64,000 nucleotides of DNA from Periconia sp. R9002. Taxonomy: Eukaryota; Ascomycota; Dothideomycetes; Pleosporales; Periconiaceae. Under the pieces are notes generated by a model, which ran no database searches, was not told the DNA's origin, and was given only the letters and a program-made list of their open reading frames with translations. The DNA lies in the NCBI GenBank assembly GCA_023627715.1, contig JAMAHW010000115.1:1-64000 (forward strand), read 5' to 3'. Positions 53,652-64,000 of this stretch are shown here, piece by piece (positions within the stretch are counted from its first letter, which is position 1; each line of letters opens with the position of its first letter). A program made the translations under genes and the position numbers.

Positions 53652-55720
53652 CTACAAGGCAGCCTTCTCATTCTTCACCTCGACACTTTCTTGAACGGGA
53701 CCACTCTCAGACTCCTCGTCAATGCTCTTTCTTCCAATAAATTGGGACTCCTTCAGGTTGTTCAACGCATCTTCCTCCTTATCGGTGTTGCGGAACGTCC
53801 ACCAGAAACCAATGGCACCGATCATGGCAACCACAGCGACGGATCCATAGTTCCACACGAGCAGCGGGTCCTCAGAGAGACCGACCAGAGCTTGTCCAAG
53901 GGCAGACGAGACGGCAGAAGTGAAGAGCGCGATACCCTGGACGGTGGAACGCATGTTCTTGGGGGCTTTGGTGTACGCATATCTGGGATCGCTGTTAGTG
54001 GAGAGTCTTTTCGACGTTCCATCATTACTTACTCAAGCTTAGTGATGGATGCCAACACCTCAGACATTCCAACCAATCCGTAAGGGAAGACCTGCACCCA
54101 GACCGAGATGTTGACATTGCACTTGTGCTTCGCTTTCTTCATCGCGTTGATGTTCGAACCGCAGGGGCTCATCTTGTAGATGTACGCCTGGATTACAGCC
54201 GCGCTGACCATGGCAAGACTGGCCATGACGAAACCCGCCGTGATCTTTTTGATGGGCGAGAAGTTGATCTTGAACTTCCTCAGCAATGGGTAAACGATGA
54301 AGTCCATGATGGGGACGACAATGATGATGAAAATAGGGTTAAGTTTAGAGACGATGTCGTTGGGTGTCGATCCTAGTTTCATGGTGCCGGCTTGGGAGAC
54401 GAGGTTGTTCATCATCTGGTTGTAGGCGAGCCAGTAGAGCGGGTACCAGAGGAAGACCTTGCAAGCAATAACACCACGTCGAACCTCGTCTACCCACTCA
54501 TCGTCGAAAGTCATCCATTCTGGAGGTTCTTCACCACGAGCGCGGATGACGGAAGGCTTCGCATCGTTCCAGAAGTTGGGGTCGCGGACGTTGTTGGCGC
54601 TGCAATACCGTTAGTGTGAACATCGAGCCAATTTTTGAACGGAGAACACTTACAAGGTCTTGGGGTTCCAGGAGCCCTTGCCCTTGAACGCAAATCGGAT
54701 AAGTTTCCACGCCTTGCCCATGACAGAGCCAGTGGGAGGCGAGAGCGTGTAGTATTTCTTGAACCATAACAGAACAGCCGGGCAGACAAGATAACAGATG
54801 GTGGGCAAAGTGAACGAAAGCCAGAAGCCAACAAAGTGCTCCGAGTAAACCTAAAGATGTGTGAGCCTACTATCTCTTCTGCTGTTCATGACTGTACGTA
54901 CCATTGCTAAAGATCCAGTGAGTGATCCGCAGTTGATCAACAGGTAGAAATAGATGTAGATACGGGCCGTCGTGTAGGCAGGGTCTACAATCTCTTTTTG
55001 GCCTCTTTTATTCACGCGCACGTATGCTTTCTGGTCCTTGTACTGCTCGGCGATCAACGGTGAAATGTTCGACTTAAAACCTCCGGTTCCGATGCCCATG
55101 ATTACGAGACCAAGGGAAAAGATACCCATAGCGACGTTGGGGCGCACAATGACTTGAGGGATAGCGGAGAAGATGAGGACAATGTGCCCGACAATGGCAA
55201 TGAGGTTGGAATACTGGATGGTAAGGTAACGTCCCCAGTACTGATCCGCAAGGTAAGCACCGAAGAGGGGCGTGAAGTAAGACCAAAATTGGTTGACTGC
55301 CAAAGTTAACAGATGATTCAATGTTTTCAGCAAACGCAACATACAGGTTGTCATTCCGGTCGAGGCACGCTGGCCCATACCCAAAGCTCCAGACCCTGCG
55401 CCCTTGAGGAACCCTGCGCCAGTCCTCGAACCTGGAGGGAGGTCTTTTTGGATGAAGTTGACGAACACGGCGCTGGTACCGTAGTACGAGAAACGCTCAG
55501 CGAACTCAACGAACGCGACTGTCCACGCAGTCCAAGGGATTCGGCCAGCGACACGAGGAAGAGTCGCCCACTCCTCATCCGTAGGGAAAGGTCCCAGCAG
55601 CATCTCACCATCATCAATGGATCTGTTGCTGGAGGTGTCTGCCACTGGGATAGGCTCCACAGCCGAAGCTCCCTTGGTGACCTCGAGACTTGCGCGAGTA
55701 TCCTTCATGATGGTAGCCAT
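53652..55720 (-). CDS. PTR2-type proton-coupled oligopeptide transporter (POT family)
   Basis: Five exons, 55345..55720, 54902..55296, 54654..54850, 54033..54599 and 53652..53982, give 621 residues. Introns are 48, 51, 54 and 50 nt, all GT-AG. Signatures are FVEFAERFSYYGTSAVFVNF (the POT ExxERFxYYG motif in helix 1), FGAYLADQYWGRYLTIQYSN (PTR2 signature 1 region) and GTGGFKSNISPLIAEQY. VWVQVFPYGLVGMSEVLASI is the helix 10 motif with its conserved Glu. The start at 55720 has G at -3; the frame further upstream has no ATG. About 12 helices. It imports di- and tripeptides with protons at the plasma membrane. The first intron is 48 nt with no stop codon, so unspliced mRNA would stay in frame with 16 extra residues in a membrane-proximal segment. 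Confidence 0.95.
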
Positions 55721-57365
55721 GTCGAAGCACTGTCCTAGAGATCGAGAAGGGGTAACGAAGCGCGTTTCCACTGGCGCGTGGCCCTCTCAATTTATGTATC
55801 CCAAGCTCCCCATACTACATTGACTGTGCCAGAAAGGCCCAAGACCTCGGGATTACGCTTCAACCACTGAGAGCGTGCAAAGCTGCCTATCTCTCTTGTT
55901 TCTTGGCTCCTGTTATCAAGAAGCGCCCGTCAAAGGCAGTGGCACCAAGGCCCAGACTCCAGGAATTTGCCCCGGACGTTTGGTAAAGACGGGCATATTG
56001 CGCGTGCAGGCCGCGATGCAGTGATATCCAATCAATGCCAAGTTAACGCCCAGATCGTGGAGATGTTCTTCGCTCCTCGGTAGAGCTTAGTGGCAGGTTG
56101 CCAAGTGTTCAAGATTGTGAAAAATGCTCGGCGCAGTAGTACCACCTTCTTGTTTAAGCATTCGTTATCCGACCGTACAAGAGAAGGTATGCGGAGGGCT
56201 GCTTGGCCATAATATTGCGCGCAAACCTCGTGGTGGATGTATTTTGGATTCTTCTTCGAGGCTCACGGGCTGATCCTGCATCTGCAGCTCGACGCTGGCG
56301 AGACCACCATGCGAACGTCCTTGAGCCAGCATTAACCGAATAGTATGTTGAACGCAGTTCGGCGCAGGAAAAATTCGAGTAGGGCGTTGCTTCGTTTACT
56401 CGTACGTGTGACTTCGTATTCGACAAGGCGCCGTTGGATCTCGCCTTCCCCACTAGGGCTCAGTAGAACTTTAAAGGGCATTCACCATGGAAAAAAAATC
56501 AACCCTGTTTTGTGGCGCCCTGGAAGTGAAGCCCGGTGAAAGCACCTGCTCGTTGCAGGCATAGCGAAATCTTATATCCTGTTTTTATACTCGAGTTGTA
56601 GCCAAATCGTGCACGTATTCGTTCTCAGTGTAAACGGTAACTTGCGACTACTGGTGAGAGCAGGGTCTGTGACACTGTGTTTTTTTATTAAGCGCCGAGC
56701 CACTGGGTTCCCATTGCATGAAAGCTGATCGACCCGATACAGAAAACGTTAATGGCGTAAGCGTGATTCACGAAAACTCTCGTGAATCTTCGATATGCCT
56801 TCTATGCGTCGACCTAGAATCAATCGAGATAGCTGGAGCGCAGTTCATGCTTAAATGAAGAGAGTTGCGACGACTCTTTCTTTTCCCCTTAAAATGATTG
56901 ATTATGGAATTTCGATGTGATAGGCCCTGGTGGCGCAACATTCCATTGATGGATAAACGCATCGCAAGATCAGCGTTGAAGAAACAAAGCAACCAACATC
57001 CAGAAGTAAGGTTAGTGGCTTGGTGTCAAGCCGAAATGGCCTTTTGTTCAACCGCGCCGCGTCTTCTTATCTACCGGCTTCTGCTTAGCACTGCTTACAT
57101 GGCCAAAACGATGGGCCAAGAGCATATTGTATGAGAGTAGGAGAGCCTTTTTGTGATTGATTTGTTGGTGTTTTCATGCTCGAAGAGTTTTTAAATTGAT
57201 TGGCTGGGTCCTACATGTCAACCAATGTTTAGCTTGCTGAAATCTAATATGTTGTTTGATGATTCCATAGCTGTTGTCTTGCATCGTGTGCAAAGCACTG
57301 GCGAACGTGGCACAGTAGCGCTATCGAATCACCATTCTATATTGTTTGACTAGGCAAATTTCAAA
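55721..57365. other. Gene-free stretch, about 1.6 kb
   Basis: PTR2 promoter and a long interval without coding signal. An inverted CACGAAAACTCTCGTG motif lies near 56769-56784. I see no gene. Confidence 0.5.
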
Positions 57366-57942
57366 TCAGCAGTTTCTAAGCAAGACTTCTTTCCCCTCAA
57401 TCATATCCCACATCGGCTTCGCTTTCACCATGTCGGTGCCGGACTCGTAGCGACCCCCATCCGTCTTCTCCCCTACATACTGTTTCGCAGACCCTTCAAT
57501 CTTCTGCCAGTCCAGCTCCGCGGTAACAACACACATGCCGTCCTGCGCGATCCCAGCCACTGCATCCATAACCCAGGAGCGACACCGCCAGTCTGGGTTG
57601 CCCTGTATGGCCGGAACCCCTCGAAAGAGCGCGATAAGACGCTGCTCATCTTCAATCTTGGCTATAGCAATGCGCGCGAGGAGATTAGTAGCTGATTGCA
57701 CGTCTTCTACGGAAATCTCCTCGTAGGACCAGCCGAGAGGTGAGTTCTTGACGTGGTGTTTTGTGCCTGGCTGTGCGTCTTTGCTCGCTCCCTTGAGTCC
57801 GATCAGGAACGCCCAGTGATATCTGGAGAGGTTAATACGCGGAAGGTTAAGTGAATCAGAAGCTGGTTTACTTCCGTTCTCCCTTATGGGCGGTACCGGT
57901 GGGGTATAGAGCAAGGTACAGACGCTTTTTGTTGGAGCGCAT
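57366..57942 (-). CDS. Small fungal protein of unknown function, 175 residues
   Basis: Exons 57872..57942 and 57366..57822 are joined across a 49-nt intron (GTAAAC...CCAG). The spliced start reads MRSNKKRLYLALYPTGTAHK then GERKYHWAFLIGLK. That restores one continuous beta-rich domain beginning with a YLALYP strand and a YHWAFLIGPK-like strand. Later segments are GWSYEEISVEDVQSATNLLA and NPDWRCRSWVMDAVAGIAQD. I recall ascomycete hypothetical proteins of this layout (small, single domain), but I will not name a family. The intron is well supported because the first exon is useless without it. Confidence 0.75.
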
Positions 57943-58478
57943 GCTGTGGAAGATGAGTGAGCGAGTGCGACGGGAACGCCCCCGTTCTACGAAAGGTTTG
58001 CTAAGCGACGTTGGGCGTGCAGTGGTGGTGTGCGCGCGACAAAGGTTGCATTTGAAAGGAGAAAGCCACCTTTACCTATAGTCTACATACCTCTAAATTC
58101 TATATTAAGGCTGAATAGAGACTTCTAGAGACTGAGCAATCTTTAACCGTCCTGCAAGAATAAACGCCCCTTGCTAAGACGGAATCAATACTATCAATCT
58201 CCATCGCGCTCTGGTGTACGATAGTTATCCAATGCGCAACATAACTAAATATCATCAGTTTTGATCAAGGCCTTGGATGAGCTTTTGACTTTACATGAGG
58301 TCAATCCATTGTTTGAATTCGAGCGCACCAGCTAGACAGGCGCCAACGATCTGGGAAGGACATATCGTTTGTACGACACCCTCGAATGCGAAGACTGGAA
58401 GGCATCTTGTTGTGGAGGAATGCAAAATTAGGGTCTGTTCGAGAACAGTCGTGACAGTGTCGCTCAGTCGCTATGTGG

Positions 58479-59468
58479 TTACACGACTGCATTTGGTACC
58501 ATGTTCTTCGATCCCTCGTCGACTTGAGTTTCCTCTACGCCTCCTTGCTCGTCTTTCGTCTCGAAATCTTTGCCTTTTCCGAACAATCGCTTCATCATTG
58601 CCCCCAAATCCCACCCCCGCGCTTGCCATTCTCTTCCTTCAATACTCTCATCAAAAGTTTCGCCCCGCTCTTTCGCCCGCTTTCGTATCCCCCTCGTCCT
58701 CAGTCGCCAGATCAGATGGCTGACGACCATTGCCATCTCAATCGCGCAACACAGCGCATAAAGAGTGCCGAACAGTGTATCGAATTCTGTTTGCGCCACC
58801 AGAGACATCAAGCTGAAGAATGCGCCACACCAATCGATGCCGAGGAAAATGAAATCGATGCCCACAACGCGACCCCTACGCTTGAGAAGCTCGAATGGGA
58901 TTGGAAAGTATCCACCGATCAAGAGGAGAAATGCGATAATCCCAATGAGAAGGACTGGCCATTCAACTCCGCGCGCGTAGGCGGGGCGTATGGCGTAAAC
59001 GAGACCGGTTTGGATACCTGCGAAGACTGTGAACAGGCTCAGTAAAACGAGTGTCGCGGTCCAGGCTCGCCATTTTCTGGTTCACAGTTAGTTATTTTCG
59101 ATTGACATGACTGGATACGATCGATGGATCACGAACCGGCCATATACCATGCACTGCGCCCAGCTAACACCACACAGCGCACAGAAACATTGCGGTTGCA
59201 CAATCAACGGGATATTGAACTGCTGCGCTATCGCATACACGCCGAATGGTACGCCGCTTGCTGACCACAGAAACATCATAGCCGAAGGAAGTCCTTCGGT
59301 CGTTTTGGTGCGGTAGTTGCGAATAAGTTGAGGCACTGGATGATTGATCAACATCTACTCATAACAATACAGGAGGATTTTGCACCTACCCAATTGCACG
59401 CACCAGAATACCGTTCCGATGGTGCCCAGAATGTTTGCTGCGAGAGGGATCTCGCCTTGCGGAGCCAT
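58479..59468 (-). CDS. PQ-loop repeat membrane protein
   Basis: Exons 59390..59468, 59137..59335 and 58479..59076 give 291 residues. Introns are 54 nt (GTAGGT) and 60 nt (GTTCGT). The join CVQL/VPQLIRNYRTKTTEGLPS creates the PQ-loop signature, with the Pro-Gln pair at residues 28-29 and the TEGLS-like turn. The second join, MVYGRKWRAW, matches the usual Y-G-R after helix 3. Seven helices are likely, ending in a charged cytosolic tail of about 70 residues (RKRAKERGETFDE onward). PQ-loop proteins move cystine, cationic amino acids or sugars across vacuolar, lysosomal or Golgi membranes. Only the first PQ motif is clear here; the second repeat is degenerate (PIPFELLKRRGRVVGIDF). Localisation is inference. 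Confidence 0.88.
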
Positions 59469-60815
59469 GTCTGTTGCGCCGGGTTGTGAAGTCGGTCGGA
59501 GTGAGGGGAATGAAGACAACCAAAAACTTCAATGACGAAATCACTTCCTAATCAACGCAGGTGGTGATTCACCGTCGAGTTATGGGCGAAGTAGAATCAA
59601 AATTTTCCCTTCCATTGTTGTGTCTTGCAGTGATAAAGGCCCGTTCGTCCATTTTGGAAGTAGGATGACAAGTTTTGCAGATTTGCTAGGATAGCGCAGA
59701 ATTTCGCAGCGCTATTCGCCTCGATGCTGAGAAGGTTGATGTTCCGCGGGGCGAAAAGCGGGGACCGGGGACTTAACTACCATATCCGTCAGCCGGTGGA
59801 GTACATGTGGAGAGTCACGAATGGCGCCATTTGTTGTAGGATGCGGTTCTCGAGTGAACACTTTGAGAGGATTGAGGTGTGCAAATATCAATCAATGCGT
59901 ACATTGGCTCACTCTAGTAGGTGGTAATCGTGAAAAGCAAGAACGAAATAAACCGAGAACAAGGTAGCATTTCTTTCGATTTTTGAAGAGAAAAAAAAAG
60001 ACAATATGAACACAGCTGCCCAGGGTCTCTAACGTCCCACAAGCCCGTACACTACTCACGTGTTAGCAGTCTGAGGTGTTTCGGTACGACCTTCAAATGT
60101 TTTGTGGAATCAATTCTCATGCCTTCTTATATGCATTTGGTGTTTACGCGCGGCAGAGCGGCAACGAACATATGCTTTTTAAAATAGGAAAGATACTTAC
60201 CTAGATACAGATCAAGTTTTCACAAATTTGCAACCATTGCCCAACTGTGATAATGCATACGCCATGTGCAAGTTTAGCCTTGTTTGCTACACGGCTGGGA
60301 TGAACAGTGCAGAATTACATTTGTGTATGCAAAAAAATTGCACATATCCTAATATACGACTTTAGGATTAAAGAAACATCACAGAGCACCTACAGCGCTT
60401 GGTCAGGTGACCAAAAATGCACTTGTCTAGAATTGCGCTAGTCTCAATAAAGTAACCAATCTCTCATTGGTTGAAGTCGCTCGCTTTATACTTTCGTCCC
60501 CGGCTGCACGGATTTTACGCGGCAATAAGCGAAGGCAATGTATAAACCCATCATCATACATGTCCTTTGATGAAACAAGTATGAACATGTAACGGGGTAT
60601 GGAGTTAAGGTAGGGTCTGCGAACTAGCTCGCATCGAGTAACATATCTCGTATTGGTCAACTTTCCTTTCACTTCAGTGATCCCATGTGAACTCGGAAGT
60701 CGTATAGACACATGAAAAGTATAAAAGAAAGCAGTCTGGATATGCAATACTTCATTACAACAGACATCAAATCCTTCATCTTTTCTCGACATTTTGCTTC
60801 CATCAATTACACGCC
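59469..60815. other. Gene-free stretch, about 1.3 kb
   Basis: This is the common upstream region of two divergent genes. A 121-codon minus-strand frame (60427-60792) overlaps the SDR promoter and looks spurious. A TATAAAAG-like box lies on the plus strand at 60720-60727, about 90 bp before the SDR start. Confidence 0.5.
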
Positions 60816-61944
60816 ATGATTCCCCAGCACCTTTTCAGGAACTCTCTTACGACTTACGCCAAGTTTGGTGCCACGACCGATGCTATCGATGTAGCAAAGG
60901 CTTTCTCCAGAAGAATCCAAGGCAAGAACATCCTTGTCACCGGTGCCAACAAGGGCGGCATCGGGTTTTCGGCTCTTCACGCCTTTGTAAGTGTCACTGT
61001 AGTAACAAAGGAATATCTTGCTGACCTTTTAGGCCTCTCAATCACCAGCAAACTTGATCCTCGCTAGCCGCACTCCAGCAAAAATTCAAGAGTGCATCGA
61101 TGCTCTCAAGGCAGAGTTTCCCGACGTCAAATACCACGCGCTGACCCTAGACCTGTCCACCCAAAAGTCCGTTCGTGCCGCCGCCTCCGAGCTACTTTCT
61201 TGGGACGAGATTGATGCTCTAGATATCCTAGTCAACAACGCAGCTGTAGGGTTCGGCACTCCGACCCGAACTTTGACGGAAGACGGCATTGAACTGCACT
61301 TCGCCACCAACCATATCGGACACTGGCTCTTCACCAATCTCATCATGCCCAAGATCATCAAGGCTGCAACCCGCAATCCGAAGGGCGCCACCCGCATCGT
61401 CAACGTAAGCTCGGGGTCTCCTTTTGGCGCCGGCATCCGCTGGAGCGATACCAACTTTGATAAGAAGACCAAGGACCTCCCCGAAGACGAGAAGCCCAAC
61501 GCAATGTTACATCAGATGTTTGGTATAACAATCGACGAGGAAACCTCTTACACAACCCTTGAGGCATACAATCAGAGCAAAGTCGCTAATGTGCTCTTCG
61601 CTGTCGGTGCAAACGCGCGGCTTTTCGAAAGATATGGGATTGCATCTTTCGGTTTGCATCCTGGCGTTATTAAGACTGAGTTGAGCCGCGACAGCACTGA
61701 AGAGCAGAGGGAAAACATCAAAAAGATGAACATAGAATACAAAACGCTGTCTCAAGGGTCGTCCACGACTTTGGTGGCGGCTTTGGATCCAAAGGTAGTG
61801 GATGGCTTGACTGACCAGGAACCTGCTGTATTCTTGGCTGATTGTCAGATGACTGGGTTGCCTCCAAAGAGCTCTTCGAAGGAGAATGGGGAGAGGCTCT
61901 GGGGCCTTTCCGAGGAGTTGACCAAGGAGAAGTTCTCCTATTGA
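60816..61944 (+). CDS. Short-chain dehydrogenase/reductase, FAS ketoreductase-like subgroup
   Basis: I join 60816..60986 and 61033..61944, giving 360 residues. The 46-nt intron (GTAAGT...TTTTAG, CTGAC branch) joins LHAF to ASQSPANLILASRTP, rebuilding the beta1-alphaA-beta2 Rossmann unit. The cofactor motif is VTGANKGGIGFSAL. LDILVNNAAVGFG is the NNAG-equivalent strand. NVSSGS and YNQSK supply the catalytic Ser, Tyr and Lys. HPGVIKTELSRDS follows the active site. A pre-Rossmann N-terminus of about 35 residues (HLFRNSLTTYAKFGATTDA) is longer than in most classical SDRs and could be a weak targeting segment. The reaction is NAD(P)-dependent oxidation or reduction of a hydroxyl/carbonyl; substrate is unknown. 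Confidence 0.93.
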
Positions 61945-62533
61945 GTGGCATCTTGTATCTGCTAGGGGGCTCTAATGTAGCTTATGGGACAGAGGTCGTT
62001 GTTTTGTGTAGTTGTTGTACCTAGCAGTATTTATTTGGAACTAAGAACTCTTGTACAAAACACTACTCACGACTGAATATGTGATCCGACCCACCCTGAT
62101 CTTTGAACTGCTTACTCGTCTCTCCCGGCCTTTTGGATGAATATTCTCTACCAAATCTCTCCATGAACCGGAAGGATCTTATCTTCACCATTTTGAAGGC
62201 TGAAATAATCCACCAAGCCATTGTACAACTGTCAACTGGTTGTTGATAACACGAAAGTAGACTGCTAGCGCCATAGAACAATCAGAATAGGTATGGCATT
62301 AAGATCAGTTGGAACATCATATATGCTTGCTTTTCCCAGGCGAATCCGTTGGTTTTGACGTGAGTCGGACCGACGGATATATGGGCTTAAAGCCGGTCAT
62401 TGTACTTCGCACTTGGCGAATCGCGTCTTACTAGATAATCTCAAGCTATGAACATCCAGCCCGACAAACCTACGCGCAGAAAAACAAACACAAAGTAGAA
62501 AAACACAAAGGCGATTCCGTCACCCAGTTCATC
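61945..62533. other. Intergenic, about 0.6 kb, no supported gene
   Basis: 3' flank of the SDR gene and promoter of the transcription-factor gene. Confidence 0.5.
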
Positions 62534-64000
62534 ATGACAAAAACATTTCATTTCGTTAACGGCGCAAGCACAGACCGAAAGGCGCGAAAAGAGCTCCGAC
62601 GGCATGTAATGCTAGGCAAAAATGCCGGCAGAACAATCCATCGACCGTCGAAAATCAAAGCATTTCAGCAAAAATCGTTAGAACTTACAAACAAGGATGA
62701 TTGTCCGATGCACACGAGACGCAGTTTTGAGCAAGTATCAAGGAAATCCGGTGGCATCGGAACAGCTTTCAGAATGTCTGAAATGAAATCGGTGGCATTT
62801 CCCGTGGAGCTGACGCCACAGTACGTGGAGATATTATCAAACTGTGCGATATTTCAGCAAATTCCCTATACTGTAATTTTTTTATTAACAACCTATAGTT
62901 CTCAAGTTTGTAGGGAACGGAATGTACCCATCGCACATTGGAGTGTCAGTGGAGACAGCCAAGCGGACTTGGCTTCAGAACATATCGACGGATAGGTCTA
63001 GTATGCCACCGAGCACCTTTATTGCTTGCAGAACGGCTAACGACTAGATTAGCTTTCTACTGTAACGTCGCTTTGATGCAGGCTTGCAATGCACTCTTTC
63101 ATGAAGGAGAGCGCGATTCGATTGTCTCTTCGCTATTCCTCGCCAGAAGCATAGCCCACGTCCGCAGAAAGATCGAGAGTGAAGACGCCCTGTCTTGCTC
63201 GACTGTCGCAATAGTACTTTCATTAGTCACCCAAGAACAGTTTCGACACGAGCATCAAGCTGCACGAGTGCACTTGGACGGACTGATACGTATGATAAAC
63301 CTCCGCGGAGGGCTTGATACCCTCACAGAAACAGTCCAAGTTCTTTTGAAAGTTTGCAAGTAAGCTGTTTCCATACACAAATACGTCATTCATATCTGAT
63401 TCTGCAGGACCGACATCTTGTTTGCTCTTGAATATGGGAATCCGCCTGTTTTCTATCGAGACCGAATGACGCAGATCCGGTCGACGTACAGACTAAAATT
63501 CAAGGCGCACAATGTAAATCAGAATGTCCTAATCCGTCAAAACCATATAGCCGAAGCTATGTTGCATGTATTAATGGACGTTTTCGATGTCTGCGTGCTC
63601 TTCAACCCTCCCGACCACCAGAAATTCGAAATGGACCTATATTCATATCAAGAGGTCCTCGTCTCCATTTCCTACCGTTTATTAACACTCGACTACATAT
63701 ACCAGCAGCCCATCGTTCCGACCACGGAGACCGTCTACCAGCTCGGGTCGATAGTGTTTGTAATGACTCTTTTCCTACAATACGGGCGCAGACGACTTCA
63801 TCGTTTCACGAGGATAACTCAGTTACTCAGAGGCGTCATTGAGCTCCATTCAATGCATCCTGATAAAGATCAGATGTTGTGGCTCATGATCACCGGAGGA
63901 ATTTGGATGATGGATGGTATCTGGACTTTGGATGAGCACAGTGGGGAATGGCTTCCTCCACTGATACGGGAACTGGCTCAGGATATGGGGTTGCAAACTT
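62534..64000 (+). CDS. Fungal-specific transcription factor, partial at window end
   Basis: Exons 62534..62843, 62899..62995, 63048..63359 and 63408 to beyond 64000. Introns are 55, 52 and 48 nt, all GT-AG, the second with a perfect CTAAC branch site. The start MTKTFHFVNG and then ELRRHVMLGKNAGRT is the usual opening of ascomycete regulators that lack an N-terminal zinc cluster. The joins give LSNFLKFVGNGMYPSHIGVS, then NISTDRLAFYCNVALMQACN, then VHLDGLIRMINLRGGLDTL, which is the core of the fungal transcription factor domain (the H-x-DGLxRMxxLRGG motif). The frame is open at the window edge, so the C-terminus is missing. DNA binding is inferred only by family. The three small introns resolve what otherwise look like frameshifts. 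Confidence 0.85.

Noticed and set aside
60427..60792. 121-codon minus-strand frame upstream of the SDR
   Set aside because: It covers the promoter and TATA-like region of the SDR and shows no domain or protein-like composition.

Overview
The window is nuclear DNA of a filamentous ascomycete (Pezizomycotina). The evidence is short GT-AG introns of 48-137 nt with CTAAC/CTGAC-like branch sites, one GC-AG intron, and characteristic families: Zn2Cys6 and bZIP regulators, a CFEM protein, a GH11 xylanase, NmrA-like proteins, DHA1-type MFS exporters, a Hbn1-type nitroreductase, and F-box/2EXR-type genes. I cannot place it to class from sequence alone. I found no tRNA or rRNA gene, and no complete autonomous transposon.

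Layout. 0.4-11.6 kb is a gene block: a multi-pass membrane protein, an F-box-like protein, a divergently transcribed pair made of a 1242-residue urea-carboxylase-like biotin enzyme and a LamB/YcsF (PxpA) protein, and an NmrA-like reductase. 12.6-14.7 kb is a small family nest: a decayed 5' fragment, a nearly intact copy with a premature stop, and a 3' fragment carrying a gag-like insert. 15-21.3 kb holds a 5'-truncated epimerase, a DHA1 transporter and an NmrA pseudogene. It also holds two short copies of one unidentified retroposon, each with its own target-site duplication. 21.3-26.8 kb holds a two-TM glycoprotein-like protein, a half-length bacterial-type GroES (Cpn10) fragment split by a spliceosomal intron, an alpha/beta hydrolase and a glutathione transferase.

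27.2-35.9 kb has a Zn2Cys6 regulator, a second DHA1 transporter, a nitroreductase with a long N-terminal extension, and a secreted GH11 xylanase with plausible TATA, XlnR and CreA motifs. 36-43.7 kb is almost gene-free and repeat-bearing: one small membrane protein, a 24-bp-arm hairpin, a 37-bp minisatellite, and a 264-bp MITE with 41-bp terminal inverted repeats and 5-bp TSDs. 43.7-46.8 kb has a CFEM protein and a mitochondrial HTD2-like dehydratase. 47.4-49.3 kb is decayed, repeat-rich coding-like sequence. 49.7-64 kb has a class-C beta-lactamase-like hydrolase, a bZIP factor, a PTR2 peptide transporter, a small conserved-looking protein, a PQ-loop membrane protein, an SDR, and the 5' part of a fungal-specific transcription factor that runs off the window.

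How genes may work together. The clearest functional unit is the divergent pair at 4.6-10.1 kb. Its two proteins carry homologues of all three bacterial 5-oxoprolinase subunits (PxpA, B, C) together with a biotin carboxylase, and lack the amidohydrolase half of urea amidolyase. The hydrolase, GST, regulator, exporter and nitroreductase at 24.6-33.9 kb could act in xenobiotic handling, but only adjacency supports that.
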